Positions 1 through 8,622 of a DNA stretch of 64,000 nucleotides are shown here, piece after piece; position 1 is the first letter of the stretch; each line of letters opens with the position of its first letter. Under the pieces are notes generated by a model that ran no database searches, was not told the DNA's origin, and saw nothing but the letters and a program-made list of their open reading frames with translations. A program made the translations under genes and the position numbers. The DNA comes from Anaerolineaceae bacterium (lineage in GTDB: Bacteria; Chloroflexota; Anaerolineae; Anaerolineales; Anaerolineaceae): NCBI GenBank assembly GCA_029265815.1, contig JAJUGU010000008.1:1-64000 (forward strand), in the 5' to 3' direction.

Positions 1-384
1 AGGAGTACAATCCGGCCACTTTTGTGCAAGCACTTCAATATTTTTTATTCCTTCTTGAGAGATCTTACTTTTCAAAACATCGCGCATTGCCCTTGATGGT
101 TCAATCGCAGTGATTTTTTCGAGATGCTTTGAAAACAAGATAGACCACGCTCCAGTTCCAGCGCCAATATCAATCAAACTTGTGTGAGGTTCAAGTATGC
201 TAAGCATGAATTTGCGTGTCGAATCAGGTTTACTCCATTTTTCTTTTACGCGATCATCGTAAGCCCGGGCTCTGCTTTCCCAGTAATCAGTATCACCTGG
301 CGTTTCGATGCTATCTTTTTGAATATCCCGTTTAATTTCAACCAGTTCTTTCCAGAGTGCTGCCCAATCTGTAATCTTTTGCAT
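1..384 (-). CDS. Class I SAM-dependent methyltransferase, 3' end outside window
   Basis: Reading the minus strand from an ATG at 384 gives 128 codons that stay open to the window edge, so the C-terminal part is missing. A GGAG lies 7 nt before the ATG. Around residues 83-89 the protein has DIGAGTG, the glycine-rich motif I that binds S-adenosylmethionine in class I methyltransferases. About 20 residues further on comes TAIEPS, whose Glu fits the acidic residue that holds the SAM ribose at the end of strand beta-2. The N-terminal 60 residues are charged and contain YWESRARAYDDR, common at the start of small-molecule methyltransferases. The substrate cannot be told from this part. It stands alone and is transcribed away from the transporter genes to its right. 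Confidence 0.8.
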   Translation of the reverse strand, partial: MQKITDWAALWKELVEIKRDIQKDSIETPGDTDYWESRARAYDDRVKEKWSKPDSTRKFMLSILEPHTSLIDIGAGTGAWSILFSKHLEKITAIEPSRAMRDVLKSKISQEGIKNIEVLAQKWPDCTP

Positions 385-848
385 TGATTCTCCAATATTT
401 TTAATATGAGAAATGACCCAGCATCGCTTTGTGGATTCTGTGAATGATGTGCTTCTTGATAATTGGATGGAGCAATTGTATCTCTCATAGAACCAGAGTT
501 ATTCTTTAATATCACATTTTTTCAAAACAACCATTCTGTTCAACCCTGATGGTTTTAAAAAATCTTTACAACATCATTGAAATCTACCAGAAATCCAACA
601 ATGGGTTTCTGTTAACAATGACGCATTGGCCGGGCATTTCAATCATATTGTAATCATTCGGTTTTTTACGCGAACTGGACATAAACATTATTTATTGATA
701 AGATTATAGTCAATATTTGAATAATCATATATTAACTGATATTATGGTTATTCGAAATCGTTAACATTGTCCATCTGTTAACAAGGAAAAATGAGTTTCC
801 GCTTTTGATAAGGGTTTTTATTGGGCAAATACAGGTAAGGAGTCCTTC
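385..848. other. AT-rich divergent intergenic region
   Basis: This 464-bp stretch separates the divergent methyltransferase and FecCD permease genes and has no coding region I can support. It holds the 696-733 motif described separately and, just after it, an imperfect inverted repeat whose outer arms are GAATAATCATA (719-729) and TATGGTTATTC (743-753). It probably carries the promoters of both flanking genes. Confidence 0.5.
696..733 (+). promoter_or_regulatory. Repeated 38-bp promoter motif, copy 1 (before FecCD permease)
   Basis: This stretch matches 2723-2760 at about 32 of 38 positions; the core 706-733 matches at 24 of 28. The core contains TCAATATTTGA, a near-palindrome that in the second copy is TCAATTATTGA. 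It lies about 115 bp before the permease start. A metal-dependent repressor such as Fur or DtxR would be the natural reader for this kind of transporter, but the sequence does not match a consensus I can name. Confidence 0.5.
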
Positions 849-1874
849 TTGGCAGCACAGGATAGTTACAAGCGTTCTCATGTCATCGTTATTGCCCTCT
901 TGATCATTCTGTTATTCATAACAGTGATCGTTTCCTTCATGCTGGGAAGATACTCCATAAGTCTGAAAGAATTATTCAACATTCTGTTTTCCAGAGTGAT
1001 ACCCATTGACACGTTTTGGTCAGAACAGATGGAAGTTGTGGTTTTCAACATCCGTTTACCGCGCATTCTGATGGCATGCCTTGTGGGGTGTTGCCTTTCG
1101 GCAGCCGGTGCTGCCTATCAGGGCGTGTTTCAAAACCCAATGGCTGCACCCGACATCCTCGGCGCGTCGTCAGGCGCAGCTTTTGGTGCAGCTCTGGCCA
1201 TTTTGCTGGGAGCATCCAGTAGATTGATTATGGCTACAGCCTTCTTGTTCAGCCTGCTCACAGTTGGTATGGTTTTTGTTCTTAGCCAGCGTACAAAAGG
1301 CAATAAGGTGATCGGTTTGATCCTATCTGGCATCATGGTGGGCTCGCTCTTTTCTGCCGGCACTTCATTTATTAAATTGGTTGCTGATCCTTCCAATCAG
1401 CTTCCGGCGATCACATACTGGTTGATGGGCAGCCTCTCTGGAATAACAAAAAAAGAACTGGCTCTGGCTGCGATTCCCATGGCTATCGGTTTGATCGGGC
1501 TATTTATTCTTCGCTGGCGCATTAACATTTTAACCCTTGGCGATGACGAAGCCAGAACGATCGGGGTCAATACCAACCTGGTGCGGTTGAGCGTAATTAT
1601 TTGTTCAACATTAATTACTGCTGCGAGTGTTTCAGTCAGTGGTTTGATTGGCTGGGTTGGTCTAGTAATTCCACATTTATCGCGCAAGGTCATTGGCAAC
1701 AACTATCGATATTTGATGCCGGCTTCCATGATATTCGGAGCCATCTTCTTACTTGTCGTTGACAATATTTCCAGAAATCTGCTTGCGGTCGAGATACCAT
1801 TAGGAATTCTTACGGCGTTTGTCGGCGCCCCCTTTTTTATCTATCTGTTAACCAGAAAGGGAGAAACTTTATGA
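849..1874 (+). CDS. FecCD-family ABC transporter permease (iron-chelate/cobalamin type)
   Basis: This 341-residue polytopic membrane protein belongs to the FecCD/BtuC permease family, which moves ferric siderophores, heme or cobalamin across the inner membrane as a dimer. Family hallmarks seen are RLPRILMACLVG near residue 70, GAAYQGVFQNPMAAPDILG near 90-110, and SVSGLIGWVGLVIPHLSR near 260, the loop that contacts the ATPase. The length is normal (about 330-350). The start is TTG at 849, chosen because AAGGAG stands 6 nt upstream and no in-frame ATG fits. Its last four bases overlap the ATPase start, so the two are translationally coupled. The exact ligand cannot be read from sequence. Confidence 0.9.
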   Translation: MAAQDSYKRSHVIVIALLIILLFITVIVSFMLGRYSISLKELFNILFSRVIPIDTFWSEQMEVVVFNIRLPRILMACLVGCCLSAAGAAYQGVFQNPMAAPDILGASSGAAFGAALAILLGASSRLIMATAFLFSLLTVGMVFVLSQRTKGNKVIGLILSGIMVGSLFSAGTSFIKLVADPSNQLPAITYWLMGSLSGITKKELALAAIPMAIGLIGLFILRWRINILTLGDDEARTIGVNTNLVRLSVIICSTLITAASVSVSGLIGWVGLVIPHLSRKVIGNNYRYLMPASMIFGAIFLLVVDNISRNLLAVEIPLGILTAFVGAPFFIYLLTRKGETL

Positions 1875-2653
1875 GCATTCAAGTAGAAAACCTATCCTTT
1901 TCTTATGATAAGCATGAGGTTCTCAAGAACGTGAGTTTTTCTGCCACAGAGAATCGAATCCTTTCCGTGCTTGGTCCAAACGGGGTTGGTAAAAGCACAT
2001 TATTCAGCTGCATTCTGGGCTTGCTGCCTGATTACTCCGGGAAGATTGAAGTAGACGGTGAAGATATCAGAAACTTGTCTGCGCGAGAAATGGCCAGACG
2101 GATAGCTTACATTCCCCAATCCCATTATCCATCTTTTAACTACACAGTTTTCGATATGGTATTGATGGGCACCACGCAGCAAGTGTCTGTATTCTCTACA
2201 CCCGGAAAAAAGCAGATTGAACGTGCTGAACGTGCCGTTGAACGGATGGGTATTGCACATTTAAGTCACCGGGGATTCAGTATGATCAGCGGCGGAGAAA
2301 GGCAGCTTGCTATCATCGCCCGGGCGCTGGCACAGGACGCACATACCTTGATCATGGATGAACCCACCGCCAACCTGGATTTTGGAAACCAGATCAAAGT
2401 TTTGACCCAAATTAAATCACTGGCTAGCGACGGTTACACGATCATTCAATCCACCCATAATCCCGATCAAACATTTTTGTTTTCAGATCTCGTACTGGCA
2501 TTAAAAGACGGCAGAGTGTTTGCCTGCGGAAAACCTGCAGATATCGTCAACCGCGAATTAATTCACGCACTTTACGGTGTGGATATTGAACTGCAGAGCA
2601 TTTGCAATGATGCCGTTCGGGTGTGCGTGCCAAGTTTTGCGGCGCAGCCATAA
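1871..2653 (+). CDS. FecE/BtuD-family ABC transporter ATPase
   Basis: This 260-residue cytoplasmic ATPase powers the FecCD-type permease encoded just before it. It has Walker A GPNGVGKST near residue 36, Q-loop in AYIPQSHYP near 79, signature SGGERQLAIIARAL near 140, Walker B LIMDEPTANLD near 161 and the switch histidine in IQSTHNPDQ near 195. The length and the short C-terminal extension are normal for the family. The ATG overlaps the permease stop by 4 nt. After it, 196 bp separate it from the binding-protein gene, which has its own copy of the promoter motif, so the binding protein may be transcribed separately. Confidence 0.93.
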   Translation: MSIQVENLSFSYDKHEVLKNVSFSATENRILSVLGPNGVGKSTLFSCILGLLPDYSGKIEVDGEDIRNLSAREMARRIAYIPQSHYPSFNYTVFDMVLMGTTQQVSVFSTPGKKQIERAERAVERMGIAHLSHRGFSMISGGERQLAIIARALAQDAHTLIMDEPTANLDFGNQIKVLTQIKSLASDGYTIIQSTHNPDQTFLFSDLVLALKDGRVFACGKPADIVNRELIHALYGVDIELQSICNDAVRVCVPSFAAQP

Positions 2654-2722
2654 CAGGGATTCCAGAATATTGACCTTATAAGCGATGGATTGCCCATCAT
2701 TATGGACAACAGTGTCATTGTC

Positions 2723-2760
2723 TGATAAAATAATAGTCAATTATTGAATATTCATTTATT
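2723..2760 (+). promoter_or_regulatory. Repeated 38-bp promoter motif, copy 2 (before binding protein)
   Basis: Second copy of the motif at 696-733. Its centre is TCAATTATTGA, a perfect palindrome around one base, and the downstream half keeps the spacing of GAATA, TCAT and TATT seen in copy 1. It lies 90 bp before the binding-protein ATG. Two copies in front of two genes of one transporter point to a shared operator or promoter. Confidence 0.5.
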
Positions 2761-2849
2761 TAGTAATTTGAAATTACAGATTATCGTTATTAGGTATTTA
2801 TCGTGTTCATTTCTTAAATTCACAACTTCAAACCAAGGAGAAAACAAGA

Positions 2850-4010
2850 ATGAAGAAAACATTAATTTTGTCGCTCGTGTTGACCATGGTCTTTTCTTTA
2901 TTGGCTGCGTGTTCTACACAAACGACAACAACACCGTCAGTTGAGCCATCAGAGATAGCCACAACCGAGCAACCCGCCGATGAAGCAGCTGCCACAGAAC
3001 CTCCTGTAGATCCGAATGCAATGGTTTTGTTCACGGATTCCGTCGGTCGCGAAGTAGAGGTACCGGTGAACATTGAGAGAATCGCGGTTTCTGGCCCACT
3101 GGCTCAAATTATGGTTTTTGCGTTGGCACCAGAAAAAATGGTTGGCATCGCCATCGAATGGGATGCAACCGCTGAAAAATATCTACCGACCGAATATTAC
3201 AACCTGCCCGTACTTGGCCAACTTTATGGAGGTAAAGGTGAATTGAACCTTGAGACACTGCTTTCATCAGGCGCTCAGGTTGTTATCGACGTCGGTGAAC
3301 CCAAAGATACTGTTGTCGAAGATATGGATGCACTGCAGGAACAAACCGGTCTCCCCTTTGTTCATATTTCTGCGTATACCGCCACCACCGGAGATGCCTA
3401 CCGTATGCTCGGCAAGCTCTTAAACAAGGAAGATGAAGCTGAAGTTCTGGCAGCCTATTGTGATAACGTTTATGCCAAGACCCTTGCGATTATGGATGAG
3501 GTGGGCGAAGAAGGCAAAGTGAGATTGCTTTATCTGCTTGGCGATAAGGGACTTAACGTCATTGCTGAGGGTTCCTACCATGCTGAGGCGATCAACATGC
3601 TGTCGAACAATATCGCCGATGTTGATGACCCCTCCTCCAAGGGAACAGGCAATGAAACTGACATGGAACAAATTATGCTCTGGAACCCTGATGTGATCTT
3701 ATTTGCGCCAGGCAGCATCTACAATACCGTAGAAAATGATCCCACCTGGCAGAACGTTGCCGCAATTCAGAACGGTAAGTATTATGAAGTTCCGTTCGGA
3801 CCGTACAACTGGTTGGGATTTCCACCTTCGGTTCAGCGCTACCTGGGCATGATGTGGATGAGTCAATTGCTCTACCCCGATATTGCACAATATGACCTTT
3901 ACAGCGAAGTTTCGCAATACTACCAGTTGTTCTATCACACCAATTTATCACGGGAACAGTACAACGAGCTTGTCGCTAATTCAATTGGCAAGGCTGAAGC
4001 TGCGCAGTAA
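2850..4010 (+). CDS. Periplasmic-binding lipoprotein of the iron-chelate/cobalamin transporter
   Basis: This 386-residue substrate-binding protein captures the ligand outside the cell and delivers it to the FecCD-type permease. Residues 1-20 form a lipoprotein signal ending in the lipobox LAAC with Cys21, followed by a Thr/Pro/Glu-rich linker to about residue 52. The mature part opens with FTDSVGREVEVP, the usual start of the PF01497 (BtuF/FepB/TroA-like) fold, and continues through AQIMVFALAPEKMVG and the helix that joins the two lobes. AAGGAG lies just before the ATG. The ligand is not identified. Conserved acidic residues that dock on the permease are plausible but were not located with confidence. 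Confidence 0.9.
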   Translation: MKKTLILSLVLTMVFSLLAACSTQTTTTPSVEPSEIATTEQPADEAAATEPPVDPNAMVLFTDSVGREVEVPVNIERIAVSGPLAQIMVFALAPEKMVGIAIEWDATAEKYLPTEYYNLPVLGQLYGGKGELNLETLLSSGAQVVIDVGEPKDTVVEDMDALQEQTGLPFVHISAYTATTGDAYRMLGKLLNKEDEAEVLAAYCDNVYAKTLAIMDEVGEEGKVRLLYLLGDKGLNVIAEGSYHAEAINMLSNNIADVDDPSSKGTGNETDMEQIMLWNPDVILFAPGSIYNTVENDPTWQNVAAIQNGKYYEVPFGPYNWLGFPPSVQRYLGMMWMSQLLYPDIAQYDLYSEVSQYYQLFYHTNLSREQYNELVANSIGKAEAAQ

Positions 4011-4040
4011 ATCGCTCTACTCAATAGACCACTCCAAAGG

Positions 4041-4083
4041 CACCGTTGCAGGCAAATCTTCTACCTGCAACGGTGTTTGATTT
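4041..4083 (+). terminator. Rho-independent-type hairpin after the binding protein
   Basis: CACCGTTGCAGG (4041-4052) pairs perfectly with CCTGCAACGGTG (4064-4075) around an 11-nt loop, followed by TTTGATTT. It lies 30 bp after the stop codon and closes the transporter unit. Confidence 0.85.
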
Positions 4084-4328
4084 CCATTGTTCACATTCTA
4101 AATGTGATTTCATACTGAAATCTTCCATCACACCATGTCAATCCTACCCACTGATCAGCGTCAATCCCTTTTTCCATTCCATGCACCAATACGATTCCAA
4201 ATCAACAATATCCAATGCCCTCCCCTAAAAAATAAATGAATCTGTAGATTTTTAAGTTTCTCTTTCTTGAATTTTCGTCTACACTTAAGGGGCAAATCAA
4301 ACCTTCTATCTTTTTTCACAGGAGAATT

Positions 4329-5747
4329 ATGTTCAAAGACTTTTTTGATGCGAAAGAGTTTGTGAAGAACAACAAAATTCGAATGGTCGATCTAAAATTC
4401 GCTGATTTATGGGGAAAGTGGCATCATGTAACCGTATCAGCGACTGAATTTGAAGAAGATTTGATGGTTTCTGGAGTAGGTTTTGATGGATCGAGTGTTG
4501 GGTTGAAATCGGTCAAATCGGGTGACATGGCTTTGATTCCAGATCTATCCACCGGCTTCATTGACCCATTTTATGAAGTCCCAACGCTCAGTTTTATCTG
4601 CAACACAGTAGAAGCGGATACAAAAAGTGATTTTATTCGTGATCCACGGCAAATCGCCAGGCGGGCAGAGAAATATCTGATTGAAACAGGGATTGCCTCC
4701 GAAAGCATTTGGGGGCCGGAACTTGAGTTTTATGTTTTTTCCTCAGCTTTTTTCGAAAACTCCACCAATGTAATTTCTGCCAGTTTTGATTCAATCGAAG
4801 CAATCTGGAACAACCCGACCGGTGGGGAAGGAAATTATATTCCACGACATGGCGGCTATCATGCCATTCCTCCAAAGGATAAGACATTTGGCTTACGAAC
4901 AAAATTTGTCACCGCGCTGGAATCCGTAAACGTCCCTGTCAAATATCACCATCACGAAGTTGGAGGACCTGGCCAGTGTGAGATTGAAACCCCTTTGCAA
5001 GGTTTGGTAAAATCCGCGGATTCAAGCCTGCTGATAAAATACATCACTAAGATGATCGCCGCCCAAGAGGGCCAAACAGTTACTTTTCTCCCGAAACCTT
5101 TATATGATGAAGCCGGCAGTGGGATGCATTTTCATCAACTCTTAAAGTTGAATGAGAAGAACGTTTTTTATGATCAAAAGGATCGATACCTTCTCAGCGA
5201 AACAGCCTATTACTATATCGGTGGATTATTGAAACATGCCCCGGCGGTCATGGCGTTTACAAACCCTTCAACCAACTCTTATAAAAGGCTTGTTCCAGGT
5301 TATGAAGCGCCGGTCAATTGCTTTTTCTCCTCAGGGAACCGCAGCGCAGCGATCAGAATACCCAAATATGCCACCCAGCCGGAAAAAGTGCGATTTGAAT
5401 TCCGCCCGCCTGACGCGACCTGTAACCCGTATCTGGCAATGGCTGCCATGCTGATGGCTGGAATAGACGGTATATTAAATAAAATCGATCCTACTCGCGA
5501 AGGGTTTGGACCAATTGACGAAAATATTTTCACATGGTCAGAAGAAAAACGATCAACCATCAAGAGCCTACCGACCAATTTAGCCGAATCTGCCAAAGCC
5601 CTTGCCAATGACTATGGTTTTCTAACGCAACACCAGGTTTTCGAAGAAGACATGATCAAGGAATGGGTTGCATCAAGGCTTGCGGAGGAAGCAGATATTC
5701 GGTCGCGCCCGCATCCCTACGAACTTGAGAAATATTACGACATCTGA
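4329..5747 (+). CDS. glnA: Type I glutamine synthetase without the adenylylated tyrosine
   Basis: This 472-residue enzyme makes glutamine from glutamate, ammonia and ATP in the cytoplasm, as a dodecamer in this family. Motifs in order: GFDGSSVG (51-58), active-site WGPELEFY (128-135), HHHEVGGPGQCEIE (207-220), GSGMHFHQ (263-270), NPSTNSYKRLVPGYEAP (312-328) and FRPPDATCNPYLAMAAML (358-375). Where beta-type enzymes carry the adenylylated Tyr in a NLYDLP motif, this one reads ENIFTWSEE (399-407), with Phe401 in place of the Tyr. GlnE-type adenylylation therefore looks impossible. AGGAG is 6 nt before the ATG. The gene stands alone between two strong terminators, so it is monocistronic. Confidence 0.95.
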   Translation: MFKDFFDAKEFVKNNKIRMVDLKFADLWGKWHHVTVSATEFEEDLMVSGVGFDGSSVGLKSVKSGDMALIPDLSTGFIDPFYEVPTLSFICNTVEADTKSDFIRDPRQIARRAEKYLIETGIASESIWGPELEFYVFSSAFFENSTNVISASFDSIEAIWNNPTGGEGNYIPRHGGYHAIPPKDKTFGLRTKFVTALESVNVPVKYHHHEVGGPGQCEIETPLQGLVKSADSSLLIKYITKMIAAQEGQTVTFLPKPLYDEAGSGMHFHQLLKLNEKNVFYDQKDRYLLSETAYYYIGGLLKHAPAVMAFTNPSTNSYKRLVPGYEAPVNCFFSSGNRSAAIRIPKYATQPEKVRFEFRPPDATCNPYLAMAAMLMAGIDGILNKIDPTREGFGPIDENIFTWSEEKRSTIKSLPTNLAESAKALANDYGFLTQHQVFEEDMIKEWVASRLAEEADIRSRPHPYELEKYYDI

Positions 5748-5777
5748 TCAAATGATACCAATTTGTTAATAGCTTAA

Positions 5778-5821
5778 CTGCCCGCACTTTTATCTCATAA
5801 GGAAGTGCGGGCAGTTTTTTT
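5778..5821 (+). terminator. Strong intrinsic terminator of glnA
   Basis: CTGCCCGCACTT (5778-5789) pairs with AAGTGCGGGCAG (5803-5814) across a 13-nt loop and is followed directly by seven T. Confidence 0.95.
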
Positions 5822-5958
5822 AGTTAGCAATCTTCCAAAACAGCTTCGGATTTTTACCGGATAGGAATCTCACACTTTTAGGTGAATTCGAGAAAGCTAC
5901 AAAAATTGGCACCCGGATTTTTTTTCAATGACTCATTACATTTTAATCTTAAATAAAG

Positions 5959-5987
5959 TTGACTTTAAAAGTTAAATGTGCCATAAT
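5959..5987 (+). promoter_or_regulatory. Sigma-70-type promoter of the LacI-family regulator
   Basis: TTGACT (5959-5964), a 17-bp spacer and CATAAT (5982-5987) form a near-consensus promoter. The predicted start of transcription, around 5994, falls inside the operator array at 5990-6027, which is the arrangement expected for autorepression. Confidence 0.75.
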
Positions 5988-5989
5988 AA

Positions 5990-6027
5990 CGGTAACGATA
6001 CCGGCATCGTTACCGTTATCGTTACCG
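5990..6027 (+). promoter_or_regulatory. Three tandem LacI-type operators on a 12-bp period
   Basis: Three 14-bp units follow each other, each sharing 2 bp with the next: CGGTAACGATACCG (5990-6003), CGGCATCGTTACCG (6002-6015) and CGTTATCGTTACCG (6014-6027). All have the central CG and inverted halves typical of LacI-family operators. Units 1 and 2 together also make a perfect 14-bp inverted repeat, 5986-5999 with 6006-6019. The array covers the transcription start of the regulator gene. Confidence 0.8.
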
Positions 6028-6050
6028 AGATCATTTCACCCGGGAAAAAC

Positions 6051-7064
6051 ATGCCCAAGAAAAAAAGAGCGGTTACCATTCAGGATGTGGCTAAAGCTGC
6101 CGGAGTCTCTGTTTCCACAGTCTCACGGGTTCTTAATAGCAAAGTAGACGTCGCAGAAGAGACGCAGGACCGCATTCGCGCTATCATAGATGATCTCGGA
6201 TACACCACCAATCTGGCCGCCCGCAGTATGCGCAGTCAGAAGAAAAACCTGATTGGGTTGATCATGCCCGATATCGCCTACCCATTTGCCATTGAGGTTA
6301 TGAAGGGGGTAAACCGGGCTATTGCTGAATCAGAATTTGATTTGTTGGTTTACACTACAGGTGATGTACGCAAGAGCGGCCGCGCATCTGCGGAGCAAAA
6401 ATATGTTTCCCTGTTAACCAATTCCATCTCAGACGGTGTGATCATTGTCGCACCGGTTGAAGGAGAGTTCAATCTCGACGCGCCAATCGTCTCCATTGAT
6501 CCTTCCATTCAAAATCCAAACTATCCAGCAGTACACGCCACCAATTACCAGGGCTCAATGGAAGCCATGCAATATCTTTTTGACCTGGGTCACAAACGCA
6601 TCGGGTATATCGGCGGCCGTGTTGAACTGGAAAGCTCTAACCGTCGTTTACAGGGATACAAGGATTTTCTGAAAAAAGCGGGTATTCCACTCGACGAGTC
6701 ATTGATCGCTGCTGGTGATTTCACCACCGAAACAGGCATCAAAGGTGCCCGTACACTACTATCTTTAAATAATCCCCCCACCGCAATTTTTGCCTCAAAC
6801 GACCAGATGGCAATGGGTGTGTTTCAAGTTGCTCAGGAAATGGGACTGCGCATTCCCGAAGATCTTTCATTGATCGGATTTGACAATATTCCCGAGTCAA
6901 AATACCTTGGATTGACAACGGTCGATCAGTTTATTTCTGAAATGGGATATGTCGCTACCCAGATGCTGATTAAGATCATTAACGGTGTTCCTTTGGAGGA
7001 TCAGACCTATAGAATGCAAACCCGGCTGGTCATCAGAAATTCGTGTAAAAACATTTCACAGTAG
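6051..7064 (+). CDS. LacI-family transcriptional repressor, probably of xylo-oligosaccharide genes
   Basis: This 337-residue regulator has an N-terminal helix-turn-helix, TIQDVAKAAGVSVSTVSRVLN (about residues 8-28), a hinge ending in AARSMRSQKKNLIGLIMPD, and a periplasmic-binding-like effector domain with IGYIGG and PEDLSLIGFDN near its C-terminal half. The ATG at 6051 fits the family start (two to nine residues before the HTH). An upstream in-frame ATG at 5976 would lie before the transcription start and across the operators, so it was rejected. The neighbouring genes for sugar import, beta-xylosidase, XylA and XylB suggest that xylose or xylo-oligosaccharides are the effector. The operator array on its own promoter implies autoregulation. 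Confidence 0.92.
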   Translation: MPKKKRAVTIQDVAKAAGVSVSTVSRVLNSKVDVAEETQDRIRAIIDDLGYTTNLAARSMRSQKKNLIGLIMPDIAYPFAIEVMKGVNRAIAESEFDLLVYTTGDVRKSGRASAEQKYVSLLTNSISDGVIIVAPVEGEFNLDAPIVSIDPSIQNPNYPAVHATNYQGSMEAMQYLFDLGHKRIGYIGGRVELESSNRRLQGYKDFLKKAGIPLDESLIAAGDFTTETGIKGARTLLSLNNPPTAIFASNDQMAMGVFQVAQEMGLRIPEDLSLIGFDNIPESKYLGLTTVDQFISEMGYVATQMLIKIINGVPLEDQTYRMQTRLVIRNSCKNISQ

Positions 7065-7161
7065 GCGTAGATTTGTATTCGCTGATTGGGTTTGTAGAGA
7101 TATTACAAGCTTTTCGTAGTGAAGAAGGGAGGTGAGTGTTAACGGACAATCAAACTAAATA

Positions 7162-7232
7162 GCAGGTCTTCCTTCTGCTATCCAGTGTCGAAGAGAAGAC
7201 CTGCGTACGCGTGTGGAGAAATCCTCCGCACG
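7162..7232 (+). other. Structured leader between repressor and binding-protein genes
   Basis: GCAGGTCTTC (7162-7171) pairs perfectly with GAAGACCTGC (7195-7204), and CGTGTGGAG (7210-7218) pairs with CTCCGCACG (7224-7232) with one G-U. Neither stem is followed by a T run, so they look more like a stabilising or regulatory 5' leader than a terminator. No riboswitch class is recognised. Confidence 0.45.
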
Positions 7233-7275
7233 ACTCTATTATATCCTGTAAGAATAATTCAAAAGGAGAAGAGTC

Positions 7276-8610
7276 ATGAATCGCAAGTTATCCTTCCTGA
7301 TCAGCATCATCTTCATTGCAGTATTTGCATTATCAGCATGCAGCACCGCTGCACCCACTGAAGCACCCGTAGTGGCCACCGATGCACCTGCAGCCGCCAC
7401 AGAAGCCCCTGCAGAACCAGTTGTCATCACCTGGTGGCATATTTCGACTAAGGATCCTGCCCTTTCTTCATGGCAAAAGATGGCCGATGATTATATGGCT
7501 GCGCATCCAAATGTGAAAATCGAAATCACGGTGCTAGAAAACGAAGCCTTCAAAACCAAATTGACCACCGTCATGCAGTCTGGAGAAGTTCCTGATATCT
7601 TCCAGAGCTGGGGCCAGGGTGGAATGATCGAACAGGTCAATGCCGGTTTGTTACAAGACATTACCGACGAATTGGATGCCAATAATGGCGAATGGCGCAA
7701 CAGCCTGGGCGCTCTTGACGCATTCGCAGTTAACGGCAGAAATTACGGTGTTCCCTGGGATATGGGTGCTGTGACCTTCTGGTATAACAAAGACCTCTTT
7801 GCGCAGGCTGGAATCGAAAAGACTCCCGAAACCTGGTCTGAGTTCCTTGAAGATTGCGAGAAATTGAAAGCGGCCGGCATTACCCCGATCGCAGTTGGCG
7901 AAGGCGACAAATGGCCTGGCATGCATATCTGGGCATACCTGGTATCCCGAATCGGTGGTGCAGAAGCATTTGCAGCTGCCGCTGATATGAGCGATGCACG
8001 CACAGGTTCCTTCGAAGATCCCGCTTTCATTCAGGCAGGTTACGAACTGAAGAAACTTGTGGATGGTGGATATTTCCAGGAAGGTTTCCTGGGCGCCACC
8101 CATGATGATATGCAGGCTGCCTTTGGCAATGGTAAAGCTGCCATGATTCTTGGCGGACAGTGGTCTCCTTCAGTTCAGGCTGCCAACAGCGCCGATCTTC
8201 AGGGCGTCAAAAACCTGGGCATGTTCAACTTCCCTGCCGTTGAAGGTGGTGCCGGACTCGTCACCGATATCGTTGGCGGAGGTAATGGATTTGCCATCGG
8301 TAAAGATGCCGAACCAGAAGCCATTGACTTTGTCAAATACCTGACCAGCCTCGAAAATCAAATCATCATTGCTCAAGATAACACTGGTATTCCTGTTGCC
8401 AAGGGCGCTGAAGTTGGTCTAACCGATCCCAATATGGTGATGGTCTCACAGGCAGTTGCCAATTCTACCTACTACCAATTGTACTTCGATCAGGTCCTGC
8501 CCTCCGCTATGGGTGGCATTATCAATGATGCCGTGCAAAAGATTTTCGCCGGCACCGCCACTCCTGAAGAGGTTTGCGCTGAAATCGAAGCCGGTTTCTT
8601 AGCTCAGTAA
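7276..8610 (+). CDS. Sugar-binding lipoprotein of carbohydrate ABC transporter 1
   Basis: This 444-residue family-1 solute-binding protein (MalE/UgpB-like) binds sugars outside the membrane. The signal peptide ends in the lipobox LSAC with Cys22, followed by a Thr/Ala/Pro/Glu-rich linker to about residue 50. The mature domain starts with VITWWHISTKD and keeps family features such as DIFQSWGQGG, VPWDMGAVTFWYNKDLFAQAG and FGNGKAAMILGGQWS. AAGGAG precedes the ATG. The downstream beta-xylosidase, xylose isomerase and xylulokinase suggest xylo-oligosaccharides as substrate; that is inference from context. A strong hairpin follows the gene before the permeases, so the lipoprotein message can be made in excess over them. 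Confidence 0.92.
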   Translation: MNRKLSFLISIIFIAVFALSACSTAAPTEAPVVATDAPAAATEAPAEPVVITWWHISTKDPALSSWQKMADDYMAAHPNVKIEITVLENEAFKTKLTTVMQSGEVPDIFQSWGQGGMIEQVNAGLLQDITDELDANNGEWRNSLGALDAFAVNGRNYGVPWDMGAVTFWYNKDLFAQAGIEKTPETWSEFLEDCEKLKAAGITPIAVGEGDKWPGMHIWAYLVSRIGGAEAFAAAADMSDARTGSFEDPAFIQAGYELKKLVDGGYFQEGFLGATHDDMQAAFGNGKAAMILGGQWSPSVQAANSADLQGVKNLGMFNFPAVEGGAGLVTDIVGGGNGFAIGKDAEPEAIDFVKYLTSLENQIIIAQDNTGIPVAKGAEVGLTDPNMVMVSQAVANSTYYQLYFDQVLPSAMGGIINDAVQKIFAGTATPEEVCAEIEAGFLAQ

Positions 8611-8622
8611 TGCTGTTGTGAG

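Noticed and set aside
5986-6027. Repeats considered as a small CRISPR-like array
   Set aside because: The units are 14 bp, overlap by 2 bp, have no spacers and coincide with a promoter, so they are operators.
5976-6050. ATG at 5976 as start of the LacI-family regulator
   Set aside because: It would lie in the promoter and across the three operators; ATG 6051 gives the standard family N-terminus.
7651-8103. 150-codon minus-strand frame opposite the sugar-binding protein
   Set aside because: No ribosome site or family resemblance; the plus-strand lipoprotein fully explains the region.
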